A stretch of DNA of 34,916 nucleotides, from NCBI GenBank assembly GCA_946630615.1, contig CAMOYX010000004.1:1-34916 (forward strand), written 5' to 3'. Under the pieces are notes generated by a model, which worked only from the letters and a program-made list of their open reading frames with translations, did no database searches and was not told the DNA's origin. The position numbers were made by a program, and so were the translations under genes. Positions within the stretch are counted from its first letter, which is position 1. Every line of letters begins with the position of its first letter. The stretch comes from an uncultured Mycoplasmatota bacterium. Lineage in GTDB: Bacteria; Bacillota_I; Bacilli_A; RF39; UBA660. This document shows positions 17,801 to 24,640 of this stretch, piece after piece.

Positions 17801-20537
17801 TTATACGGTTACCATAACTTTCAACACGTCCTGCACCGCCAAATAAACTACCAACTTCTCCACCTTTCATATAAATATAAACTGTAGAAATATTTTGTTG
17901 ACTTGATTTAGTACCAGGGCCACCATTCAAAGTATTAACATATCCACCTTCAACAATAACCCTTAACTTTGTTGTAGCCATGCTACCATAAAGACCAGAA
18001 ACATATATACTCTGAGTATAATCAGTTGCAGATAAACCACTACCAAATGTACCACTCTTAACTATTTGAGTTACTCCAAAAGTAGCATTATCTCCATTTA
18101 AATTATTATAATAATGAGCCATTGTAGTTTCATAAACTTTTAAATCGTCTTTATTATTTTTAACTCTATCATAATCATTACCATAAGTAGCAATTACTAA
18201 AGGATTATCAAATGTTGTATTTGTACTAGTATTACAATCAGTAGCAGAAATAAAATAATAATCACCAGATTCAACTATTAAATGATACTTACTATCTGAC
18301 TTAGTACCAGAGTTATTTCCACCAGCTACATAATAAGCATTACGATAACTACCATTATTAGTAATACCTCTACCTATTTTTAAGTTATGTAAGTTACCAT
18401 ATATTGCAGCAGAGTTACTTGAACTATTTGCACTACCAGAAGAACTAATACTACTTGTAGTATAAAGTTTTACATACTCAACTCTAGTATCAGTATAGGC
18501 TTTAATATAGCTATTATTCATATTATAGTAGGCATTATTTCTTCTATCTATTCCATTATAATAACTAGTTAAAGTAAATGGCTTAGTACTTGACCAAGAA
18601 GAACCTGTACCAGTATCTAAATAAACTATATTAGTGTCTCTTGTAACAAAATAATAATAAGTTTTATTCTCATCAAATATATTTTCATTACCATTACTAT
18701 CATAGTAATTTAATAAAGTAAATGTTCCACATCCATTATAGTTTGTACAAGAACTTGTAGTTGAACTAGGTCCTGTATAGAAACCTGCCATATTAATACC
18801 ATCATACTTAGGATCTATTCTTCTTTCGACTAACTCTGTATCATAACTTGGAGTACTCACTTGACTCATACCATAACTACCAAGTTGATAATATGTTAAA
18901 TTAGGATCATACTCTTCTCCAGCTTCATGAAGTGTATAGGCATCACAATTATAATAATCATAACCCCACCATCCACCATAACCAGTTCTATAACAATAAT
19001 CACTTTCAGAATAAGGATTTCCATATTCATTCAAGTACCCATATGCACTTTCATTTAAATTTAATTCAGTATAAGTATAATAATCTCTTGATAATTTATA
19101 ACTGTATATTTCTTCGATAGCATCAACCTTAACAAATCCAGCACTATCTAAAGCATTAATAGCACTATTAATATCAGAATATCTACTTACAGTAGCAGCT
19201 GGATGATATAACCATGATGCTGTAAATGTAACATTAATATCTTTTGGTTTACCACCAGAGTAACTTACAGGTATAGTAGCTTTTCTAGTAAAGTAACTAC
19301 TATCTAAACTTAAAGTAATATCATTATCTTCTGTAATCCAACCATTAAATACATAATCATCTGGTCTTCCTGCAAATGGATTATCAATTAAATCAATAGT
19401 AATACTATTACCATCAACTGGATAATATTTATAATAAACTAACTTACTTTGTTCTTCATCATAACTAATATAACCAGTCTTATTATTAAATGTACCATCA
19501 TAAGTTATTTGAACTCTTACTAAATTAGAATCATTATAATAATTCTTATTATCCATTGTAGGAGTTCCATAGTCAGTACTTGTAGTGCCACTAGTATAAT
19601 TCAATCCTTTGTAATAATAGTAATCAGAATCCAAATCATTAATATAGACTGTATCATCTTCTACACCACTATTATGTAAGGTAATTACATTAGTCATAGG
19701 AGATTTTAATAAAGGAGCTCTAATTGGATTTAAAAGATTATAACTACTATTATTTGAATTAATAGATAAAGACATACCTTCTTCATTATAAGTAAAAGTA
19801 TATGTATTATCTTCATTTAAAGTATCTATACTATCTTCTTTATATAAAGTAGTATTTTCTACTTCATTTTGACTAAACACCTTTGTATATTCACTATCAG
19901 TAGTAGTTTCATATAACTTAGTACCATTAGTATCTAAATAAATATTATTTAATTTAGAATTAGTAATTTCTTTAGCTATAATGTATGAATTACCATCAGT
20001 TACTGTTGTACTAACTTCACCACTAATAATTATATTTTCCAACTTAGCATTAGTTAATTTATCTGATATTAAATAACTATTACTTTTAGTTAAATTAGAT
20101 TTAATATTTTTAATTTCTATATTTTTTAAAGTACCTTTAAAGTTTCTAAATAAACCTTCTTCTATATCTCTATCTTCAATTAAAATGTTATATATTGCAT
20201 ATCCATTACCATCTATAACACCACTAAAGTTTTCAATTGAAGTAATTTTATTATTACCTAAATTAATATTACCAGTTAACTTATAATATAAATTTAAGTA
20301 AGAATCATCTGAAGCTAAGATGTTTTTAAAATAAATAAATTCATTAGCATTACTAATTAAATAAGGATTGTCTTTAGTACCAGAACCACCTAAGAAGTTA
20401 AGTGCAACACTTTCTCCATCCCAAGCACTTCCATCAAGTTCAGCTTTAGTATTAGTAGTATTAAACTCATATAAAAGGAATATAGATACTACTAATAATA
20501 AAACTGTTAATATTTTATTTATCTTTTTATTATTCAT
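11889..20537 (-). CDS. Giant exported YGGGN-repeat solenoid protein
   Basis: 2882 residues, the largest gene here, probably a cell-surface or secreted adhesin. A signal segment (about residues 8-23, LYEFNTT after it) leads into a GLUG-like beta region (about 48-215; GSGTKDNPYLIS, then INLGNN and GVIDGNGYAIYNI). An InlB-like segment (NGWI...ASWLY, about 400-450) and a Tyr-rich stretch with Cys pairs (about 470-640) follow. From about residue 735 to 1985 roughly 29 copies of [VI]-[YF]-G-G-G-N recur, many about 20-25 residues apart, as in a parallel beta-helix. They are split by two inserted beta-sandwich-like domains (about 1415-1735). The last 900 residues are further beta domains. There is no LPXTG motif or C-terminal anchor. 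The ATG at 20537 has AGGAGG at 9 bases. It follows a SipW-type peptidase gene by 17 bases, which is its likely processing enzyme. Confidence 0.85.
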   Translation of the reverse strand: MNNKKINKILTVLLLVVSIFLLYEFNTTNTKAELDGSAWDGESVALNFLGGSGTKDNPYLISNANEFIYFKNILASDDSYLNLYYKLTGNINLGNNKITSIENFSGVIDGNGYAIYNILIEDRDIEEGLFRNFKGTLKNIEIKNIKSNLTKSNSYLISDKLTNAKLENIIISGEVSTTVTDGNSYIIAKEITNSKLNNIYLDTNGTKLYETTTDSEYTKVFSQNEVENTTLYKEDSIDTLNEDNTYTFTYNEEGMSLSINSNNSSYNLLNPIRAPLLKSPMTNVITLHNSGVEDDTVYINDLDSDYYYYKGLNYTSGTTSTDYGTPTMDNKNYYNDSNLVRVQITYDGTFNNKTGYISYDEEQSKLVYYKYYPVDGNSITIDLIDNPFAGRPDDYVFNGWITEDNDITLSLDSSYFTRKATIPVSYSGGKPKDINVTFTASWLYHPAATVSRYSDINSAINALDSAGFVKVDAIEEIYSYKLSRDYYTYTELNLNESAYGYLNEYGNPYSESDYCYRTGYGGWWGYDYYNCDAYTLHEAGEEYDPNLTYYQLGSYGMSQVSTPSYDTELVERRIDPKYDGINMAGFYTGPSSTTSSCTNYNGCGTFTLLNYYDSNGNENIFDENKTYYYFVTRDTNIVYLDTGTGSSWSSTKPFTLTSYYNGIDRRNNAYYNMNNSYIKAYTDTRVEYVKLYTTSSISSSGSANSSSNSAAIYGNLHNLKIGRGITNNGSYRNAYYVAGGNNSGTKSDSKYHLIVESGDYYFISATDCNTSTNTTFDNPLVIATYGNDYDRVKNNKDDLKVYETTMAHYYNNLNGDNATFGVTQIVKSGTFGSGLSATDYTQSIYVSGLYGSMATTKLRVIVEGGYVNTLNGGPGTKSSQQNISTVYIYMKGGEVGSLFGGAGRVESYGNRIIQATGGKVDYGLFGASNGSSTVDLSNMNAQINDDTYLYLGGNFEAGDETLVSNEATRYDVTAGSVFGIGAGRSSSTNVGSAENSYIIVNDNATIRGNIYGGGNFAATGITSTGSSCETKIKLLGGTVLGSVYGGGNQNGTGSSNILGEVNITLDGGSVRGSIYGGSNISGIIYGDTIINLKTGSVNTGVYGGGEGNNTGVEGNVLVNVGVNGETDNSKLTINKVYGGSAFGVVNGSSSTANRNATTKVNVYSGTVTGDVFGGAEGDNTYTPHVYGDVIVDVLGGNIGRVFGGNDKKGYPELNSTVLLHGGVVGNAFGGGNATSQPQTFIYLDGSTIVNNLFGGSNTSGTVNESSVVVLSGEASSIYGGNNEGGSTTLAKVRVYDGEFGSVYGGSKGSGASSGTTYVYFNGGDADNIYGGGNAASTTESFVYANKNGDDPVGNIFGGGNAATVSTTHVYLNGTDVTNVYGGGNQAGATTTNVNLYNGEITNIYGGANQSGNVTTSNILNATSNNLPSDFNTLTPYKTISEGESETYSNDGNVTPSINISQTSTTEYTVTLTYTNNTNKQMVGVDGYANVYVAWQNSNSFRNGYYVDSTSSSPNLYTNIRTRSSNSRNKYITLTIDYETTSEISIPAHSTSSIYFVIKNSYSPNLGALPDYTSRNNLSHYKLKDIIIGQGYPNYIPTLPSVTLDEPSDYESITTEGIGLTSSLNVMNYNPDSTYRNYVEVSITATNNTSSDLNDYVASIFINDPNAVLADNWGGANITHEDGMWYFDEVSLYNPNAPITIYANQSRTVTFHIYTNKEASDIGIVTSSNNNFVKVDNIYGGNNQNGLTSNANITLLKSGSYGNIYGGGNYAPTGVNNISITNIKKINNVYGGGNNSTTNTNANVSITNTNIHEDVYGGGNRGNVNSNTTVNIVNTKILGSAFGGGNAASVNGKSIINVSGNTKINGNLFAGGNSGTIGVENSITSSATVNVTGLDIGGNIYGGCNTSVVNGNAVIRIGSAVSDDTMAKGDIIINGTVFGGGEANSSGDANFDFKSYAVMNGTDVKIDGESYLDNGFAFTLKGSIFGSGNALLTKGDAIVYLANIGSITNISRNISIQRATRVTMDNVVMELSGAEDSTNDYSSVKYSLNRIDELILVNSSTLLVRENANMLKSFKSMSRIKGVLVNETVTINDGEHVVTNGSVNRVLIRSEKVLNVTTNQQATAYGVVSGMAFMGMYNVSSTGSISMGLYSSEYDNGDAANAGLLITGGTYILGLHSENHDITKDGFYTNSLNQDGTRIVTDYVVPTPPEAEYYMWAIGVQTDKIEITLEASKYSSLGTLSQPMSLYPYGGTEYRVVGFNADGLLEGVEVVDSSIIPKIAPIGTEPDQKIGLSMKAETSEWTFNGSTDFFSTNHGSYDGTTYYKNDITNSAPKFNFYLYHSKNIRQNKDLGNVVITLQVKYPKNEFEYELKYLRITVNINTIVFDLEDAYDASITYGKKYDFPAATDVNITKNSQFTAYFSLFTDGDPYVYGEVGEENTYKRVLTLTKALAPGTNITLIDSSSDKVGTNYYYYTITEADYNYFVNTLSYDAQVELPFSKFIRMDSTDPNNHYDDHLNDILYYYEDEVATNEEFLFIFDFANANVDSSLLNVTNNIGIELQKQNGTTLRTTLGIKQEIMKYTLYENSNINLSLNVTTSEGNIRYDQDYKMNLAIEPTYPDAGGGVKVVDTNYESSNMGLNITLVDSMDTQISGDALSGASITYDGNVYHADATGVFRIKVGEKVSKTTPKLTFNTTESLPVGDYTIFIKVFASQDGLHDANDMASNTREIPVTLLSNDNVIKVSVNDKSKIVHASDGKTLNGSKNIIVYIASSMRLRNPNLRLEIQRRSVNSIDSTSYSNVTYDNLFSTNLTLMANSGVFGLVPINPNEYFVTNNIDTTNSFTYTLADNPHSGTYRLVYSLYDNNQLIDSDEEYIIVLEDEVSN
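14575..18345 (-). repeat. In-gene array encoding about 29 YGGGN-type turns
   Basis: The plus strand shows recurring ACCACCACCATA-type words, the reverse of codons for Y-G-G-G. Copies are irregular in spacing and divergent in flanks, but the amino-acid core is strict: INIYGGGN, NVYGGGN, AFGGGN, LFGGSN and similar. The array is interrupted at about 15335-16310. Because the DNA varies while the protein motif holds, this looks like an old, selected structural repeat rather than recent slippage. Confidence 0.75.
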
Positions 20538-20554
20538 ATCTATATCCCTCCTAT

Positions 20555-21634
20555 CTAATACATTTCGCTGTCTAAGAATCTTCTAGCATCTATGTAATCT
20601 TCTACTTCTTTCAAGCTAACGTTTAGTTTCTTTGAAAAACCTTGAATAGCTAAATTCACATTAACCAAATCATCTTGGTTATAATTCTTTAAAGTATTAA
20701 AGTCTTTATCAACCATTATTTTATACTTTAATACTTTATAAGTAGCATCAAAGAACTCTTCTCTATGATATAAAATAGAAAGTATCATAATCTCTAAATA
20801 AACTGTAATCGGCATTACATAAAGTCTATTTCTAAGACTATTACTAAATCCTATATCATTAAATTTATAATCATATTTTTCAGTAAATATTGGATTATCT
20901 AAAGTGTAATTAAGTTCAGATACACTACCGGATAATAGATTTAATGTTAAAGCATATAAGAATTTTAACTTATCTATTTCACTTGAACTAAATCTCTTCT
21001 CTGGATGATTTAAAGCTAGTATCTTTTGTACATGTCCTACAAAAGTAAGCTCTAGTTTTCTTTTACTACCACTTAAGATATCTAGTTTTAATTTACTTGG
21101 TTTTATAAGTCTCTTCTTAGAGTTATTCTTCTTAGCATCTTCTTGCATTACTTTAGTAAGTATTTTATCAAAATTTAAGAAACTAAATATTATAAATAGA
21201 ATAATAATAACTCCAACAATTTTAATAAGAGTAAATAAACTAAAATGGAATACTACCTTACCTACAATTTGATCTTTAACTATAGGATTATCATTAGTGT
21301 TATTTGCATCGCCTTTAGTTGTATAAGTATCACCACTAATACATACAATTCTATGAGTTATATATTCATTATCTTCTCTAAAAGTAATAATATCCTTTTC
21401 ATTATAAGTATCATTTAGTGAAACGATAACTACATCATTTACATCTAATTCATCTCTCATTGAACCTGTTGAAACGATAAAGTATGTATATCCAAATACA
21501 TCAACATAATCCTTCTTTAATAACTCTGTTGAGATAAAAGCATATAATGCAAATGTAATAATAATAGAGAAAATAACATAACCAAATACACTAGCAACTT
21601 TGTGTAGTTTATTCATTTGCATCACCACCATCAT
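20555..21634 (-). CDS. SipW-type signal peptidase I with a long C-terminal extension
   Basis: 359 residues. The first 155 match the ER/SipW class of signal peptidase I, which cleaves signal peptides at the outer face of the membrane: an N-terminal membrane segment (about 14-36), STGSM with nucleophile Ser58, ITHRI with His94 where other bacterial enzymes have Lys, GDAN (108-111), and a second membrane segment (about 134-152). An unusual basic and helical extension of about 200 residues follows and has no recognised family. Typical SipW proteins stop near 190. Several in-frame ATGs are clustered (MMVVMQM); AAGGA lies 7 bases before the first, and GGTGGTG before the last (21616), so the exact start is uncertain. 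The promoter is an extended -10 element. The giant solenoid protein follows 17 bases downstream and is the obvious candidate substrate. Confidence 0.85.
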   Translation of the reverse strand: MMVVMQMNKLHKVASVFGYVIFSIIITFALYAFISTELLKKDYVDVFGYTYFIVSTGSMRDELDVNDVVIVSLNDTYNEKDIITFREDNEYITHRIVCISGDTYTTKGDANNTNDNPIVKDQIVGKVVFHFSLFTLIKIVGVIIILFIIFSFLNFDKILTKVMQEDAKKNNSKKRLIKPSKLKLDILSGSKRKLELTFVGHVQKILALNHPEKRFSSSEIDKLKFLYALTLNLLSGSVSELNYTLDNPIFTEKYDYKFNDIGFSNSLRNRLYVMPITVYLEIMILSILYHREEFFDATYKVLKYKIMVDKDFNTLKNYNQDDLVNVNLAIQGFSKKLNVSLKEVEDYIDARRFLDSEMY

Positions 21635-21655
21635 CCTTTTATCCTTATAACAATA

Positions 21656-21664
21656 ATTATACCA
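21656..21664 (-). promoter_or_regulatory. Extended -10 promoter of the SipW/giant-protein operon
   Basis: The minus strand reads TGGTATAAT, a consensus extended -10 element. The hexamer 17 bases upstream (TAGTAT) is a weak -35 match. Confidence 0.5.
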
Positions 21665-21695
21665 TAATAGATAAATAGATACTATAAATTACTAT

Positions 21696-21725
21696 AAAAA
21701 AAGAAGATATTTTATATATCTTCTT
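21696..21725 (-). terminator. Terminator of the coiled-coil protein operon
   Basis: Arms AAGAAGATAT (21701-21710) and ATATCTTCTT (21716-21725) have a 5-base loop, followed on the minus strand by at least seven Ts. The stop codon (21724-21726) overlaps the 5' arm. Confidence 0.75.
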
Positions 21726-23328
21726 AAGATAATTTACTAATTTCTACTAATTCGTTTATTAAATCAAAACTGATATTACTATTATCAATTGTCTCTATTA
21801 GAACTATATTATTTATATCAGTAAGTAAGTTATTTGGCTCTGCTAAAGCTTCCTTATTTACTTTAATATTTAATAAATTACATTTCTTAACTATTAAAGA
21901 AGATACATCTTCTTCATTAGTTAAATTTATAGTATTAATAAATTGATTTTTAGCATTATAAACATAACTAAATAAATCATTTACTTCTTCCTTAGGATTA
22001 TTAACTACTTTGTCACCATCTTTAACAGTTAACATATCTTTAGCATATTTATAGTTTCTAGTAGCTATTAATAATAAATCTCTTATACTCTTAGTATCAG
22101 TTAACTTACTAATTTCATCATTTAGTTTATCATCTTCTAAATCTTTATATAATTGATCTAACTTCTTAATAGATTGATTTATATCTATCTTAGCCTGTTT
22201 TTGCTTTTCTATATCTATCTTTTTAAAGAAAGATTTACCAGCATTATTTAAATATACTTTTAATATCTTACTTCTATTAGCCTCTTCTTTAGAAATTTCA
22301 GTCATTTTTTCTTTTAATTTACCCTTATAAGATTCTTTAGTCTTATATCTTTTTAGTAAATCATCTATTAAATTCTTATATTTAATATACGAAGTATATT
22401 CTTCAAGCATATTCTTAAGTTCAAATATATTTTTAAAGAATTCCACTTTACCATTAGCATCTAACATTCCAAAGTCAGTATTTACTAAATACTTGTTCAA
22501 TAAATCTTTTCTATACTTTGCATCTTCTAAGAAGTCACTTATTTTTAAAGTATCATTAACAAATAAATCAGTAATAACTTTATCATCAGTTTCATTATAT
22601 TTCTTTAAAGCATCAGTATAACCAGCATATAAATTCATATAATTATCTAAAGTAACTAAATCATCAAAAAATGTTTTATTTACTTTTAATACATATTTAT
22701 CTAATTCTTTTTGATATTTAGTACAAATAGATTTAATACATAACTTTAAATGCATAGTAATATCTGGGCATTCCCAGTATATAGATTCAAATAAATCTTT
22801 CATTAAAACATCAAAGTTCTCTTCATTCTCTACTTTAAAGAATTTAGTCATATAAACATAAGTAAACATAGAATAATCAAAATCATGTTTATTAACGTTT
22901 ATAGATGCTCTTCTAAATATAGAAATAGCTTTCTTAAGTAATTGATTTATCATCATTAAATTATTTGCTTCATAGTCTAATAAATCATTTTCAATTGTAG
23001 TTAAACCAAGCTTAGTTGGAGTATCCATTGACGGATCATTAAATTTAATAATTTCAGTAAATTCATTAACTTTATCTATTAGTTTTTCTTTTTCAAAAGA
23101 ATAATCTTTAGGATAGTTATTAGTATATCTTTCCTTTAATTCATTATAAAACTCACTCTTAAGTTTGCTAAACTTATCTATTTCTTTGTTTACAAATTCA
23201 TTTCTTTTATTCTGAGCGTCTCTTTTAAACTCCTCAATAACTTTTTTAGTACCTTTAGTAGTTTCTAACTTAAATTCGTTAATATATTTAGTATTCTCTT
23301 CAATTTTTTTTAAAATCTCGTTATTCAT
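21724..23328 (-). CDS. Cytoplasmic coiled-coil protein of unknown function
   Basis: 534 residues, not recognised. There is no signal peptide or membrane segment. It is strongly charged and almost wholly helical, with long Lys/Glu-rich coiled-coil stretches at about residues 1-90 and 330-410. The middle (about 130-260) is more aromatic, with a WECPDITMHLKLCIKSIC segment containing three cysteines. The ATG at 23328 has no strong ribosome site of its own (GGTGA at about 8 bases). It overlaps the stop codon of a 33-residue upstream ORF in the sequence ATGAATAA, so translation is probably coupled. It sits between two operons for surface proteins and could be a cytoplasmic scaffold or regulator of them. 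That is only positional inference. Confidence 0.78.
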   Translation of the reverse strand: MNNEILKKIEENTKYINEFKLETTKGTKKVIEEFKRDAQNKRNEFVNKEIDKFSKLKSEFYNELKERYTNNYPKDYSFEKEKLIDKVNEFTEIIKFNDPSMDTPTKLGLTTIENDLLDYEANNLMMINQLLKKAISIFRRASINVNKHDFDYSMFTYVYMTKFFKVENEENFDVLMKDLFESIYWECPDITMHLKLCIKSICTKYQKELDKYVLKVNKTFFDDLVTLDNYMNLYAGYTDALKKYNETDDKVITDLFVNDTLKISDFLEDAKYRKDLLNKYLVNTDFGMLDANGKVEFFKNIFELKNMLEEYTSYIKYKNLIDDLLKRYKTKESYKGKLKEKMTEISKEEANRSKILKVYLNNAGKSFFKKIDIEKQKQAKIDINQSIKKLDQLYKDLEDDKLNDEISKLTDTKSIRDLLLIATRNYKYAKDMLTVKDGDKVVNNPKEEVNDLFSYVYNAKNQFINTINLTNEEDVSSLIVKKCNLLNIKVNKEALAEPNNLLTDINNIVLIETIDNSNISFDLINELVEISKLS

Positions 23329-23422
23329 TGTCGTTCACCAGTATACTCTTCTTTAAGAATTCTAAGTACTCTTCTATCTTTTTATAAACTTCTAAAAGTT
23401 CTTTAGTTGTCAATTCTTTCAT
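23321..23422 (-). CDS. 33-residue small protein, translationally coupled
   Basis: A short ORF, M-K-E-L-T-T-K-E-L-L to V-N-D-N-E, predicted to be one amphipathic, highly charged helix. Its ATG (23422) has AGGTGG 4-5 bases upstream. It ends with TAA inside ATGAATAA, overlapping the start of the 534-residue coiled-coil gene by 8 bases. The downstream gene's weaker ribosome site and this overlap suggest the small ORF is translated first and delivers ribosomes to the next start. It may also be a partner peptide of the coiled-coil protein. No family is recognised. Confidence 0.6.
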   Translation of the reverse strand: MKELTTKELLEVYKKIEEYLEFLKKSILVNDNE

Positions 23423-23442
23423 AGTACCACCTACTATATAAG

Positions 23443-23469
23443 TTTATAAAAAACTAGGTACATAGTCAA
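23443..23469 (-). promoter_or_regulatory. Candidate promoter of the small ORF/coiled-coil operon
   Basis: On the minus strand, TTGACT (23464-23469) is the best -35 match in the window. TATAAA (23443-23448) follows after 15 bases, a little short. TAAACT at 17 bases is the alternative -10 box. Confidence 0.4.
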
Positions 23470-23481
23470 CTTGTAAGCACT

Positions 23482-23510
23482 AAAAAAAAGCACTATAAGT
23501 GCTTTTTTTT
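23482..23510. terminator. Strong terminator of the 23523-25348 operon
   Basis: The core stem GCACT (23490-23494) and AGTGC (23498-23502) is flanked by eight As and eight Ts, so it works on paper in either direction. It lies 12 bases after the stop codon of the TasA-like gene. Confidence 0.8.
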
Positions 23511-23522
23511 ACGTTAAATTAA

Positions 23523-24605
23523 CTATTCATTGTCTAAGCTGAAACCAATGTTGAAGTCCATAGATCCACCTGAAGCTGTGTTTTCACAGTCGATGTCTTG
23601 TCCTTCTACCCACATGTATACTCTAACTTTAGTAACACCTTTGTCTAAAGCAAATACGTTAGTACCACCTTCAGCACCATTGTTAGTAGAAATGAATTTA
23701 TAACCACTTCTAGTATCATTAATAGCTGTAACGATTGTAGAATCAGTAGTATCTAAATCTACACCATCAGTAATAGCAGCCTTAACACCATAGTATGGAC
23801 ATACAGTAGCACCAGTTACAGTACCAGTAATTGATGAGTAATTGTCATTACCATTAGAAATACCAGCAGCTGTGTGAACATTATTATTTGGTTCCCAAAT
23901 AATTGAGTTCTTTTGTTGAACTACTTCATCTGTACCAGTTTCATCAGTTACAGTAATATTAGCAGTTGTATTAGCAGTAGCTTTTAAAGCTTGCAAGTCA
24001 GCAACAGCAGTACCACTTGAAGCATTACCTTCAATTACAAAACCAATTCTTGATGAGTTTTGAATACCTGAAGCTGCACTTGTAGCAGTTAAAGCAACAC
24101 CACTTGAGTTAGTTAAATAAATCTTAGATGGTTTATTAACTGAGAAGAAAACGTCAAATGCAACATATTTACCATCAGCACTAGCTCTTCCACCAGCTGG
24201 AGTAGCAGTTTCATTAGCAATTTGAGTAGCAGTTAATTTATAAACACCGGCATCATTAGCAGCAATTAAACCATCGTACATATCGAAATATCCGTTAGGT
24301 CTAATAGTACCATCAGTAGATACTGGTGATAATGTTGTAGGAATTTGATTTACTGCAGTAGCATATCTTGCAGGTTCAATAATATCCTCATTTGATAATA
24401 TAGTCTTCCAGTTTGTAGCATCAGCTGAAATTTGTAAACCATTTTGTGCTGAAACATTAACATTGATTGAGTTAATAGAAACAGTACGGTTAGCTGTGAA
24501 CCATGCATAAGTACTTGATACTAATGCTGAACCAGTAAGTACAACTAATAAAATGGCTAAAAATATACGTCTTTGTTTTTTATTCTTTTTAGTTTTATTA
24601 TTCAT
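23523..24605 (-). CDS. TasA/CalY-like exported subunit, candidate major fibre protein
   Basis: 360 residues. A basic tail (NNKTKKNKKQRR) and hydrophobic core (about 14-30) end in STYAWFTANRTVS, the pattern of SipW-processed TasA-type precursors; cleavage after Ala34 is plausible. The mature part is rich in Ala, Thr, Ser, Gly and Asn with few Lys, as in secreted beta-rich subunits. It is visibly less AT-biased than its neighbours, which fits high expression. The C-terminus carries W-V-E-G-Q-D-I-D-C, then SGG and a final strand. The same motif ends the protein encoded just upstream (24641-25348). The ATG at 24605 has AAGGAG at 8 bases, and a strong terminator follows. Filament formation is inferred from the family and is not shown by the sequence. 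Confidence 0.78.
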   Translation of the reverse strand: MNNKTKKNKKQRRIFLAILLVVLTGSALVSSTYAWFTANRTVSINSINVNVSAQNGLQISADATNWKTILSNEDIIEPARYATAVNQIPTTLSPVSTDGTIRPNGYFDMYDGLIAANDAGVYKLTATQIANETATPAGGRASADGKYVAFDVFFSVNKPSKIYLTNSSGVALTATSAASGIQNSSRIGFVIEGNASSGTAVADLQALKATANTTANITVTDETGTDEVVQQKNSIIWEPNNNVHTAAGISNGNDNYSSITGTVTGATVCPYYGVKAAITDGVDLDTTDSTIVTAINDTRSGYKFISTNNGAEGGTNVFALDKGVTKVRVYMWVEGQDIDCENTASGGSMDFNIGFSLDNE

Positions 24606-24640
24606 ATCTAATTCTCCTTCTACTTTTTTTAATATGCATT

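Noticed and set aside
14575-18345. CRISPR-like or satellite repeat from the recurring ACCACCACCATA words
   Set aside because: The words are codons for Y-G-G-G in one long open frame, with irregular spacing and no fixed-length spacers.
21635-21723. Riboswitch or leader RNA before the SipW operon
   Set aside because: The space is filled by the neighbour's terminator and an extended -10 promoter, leaving a leader of only about 15 bases.
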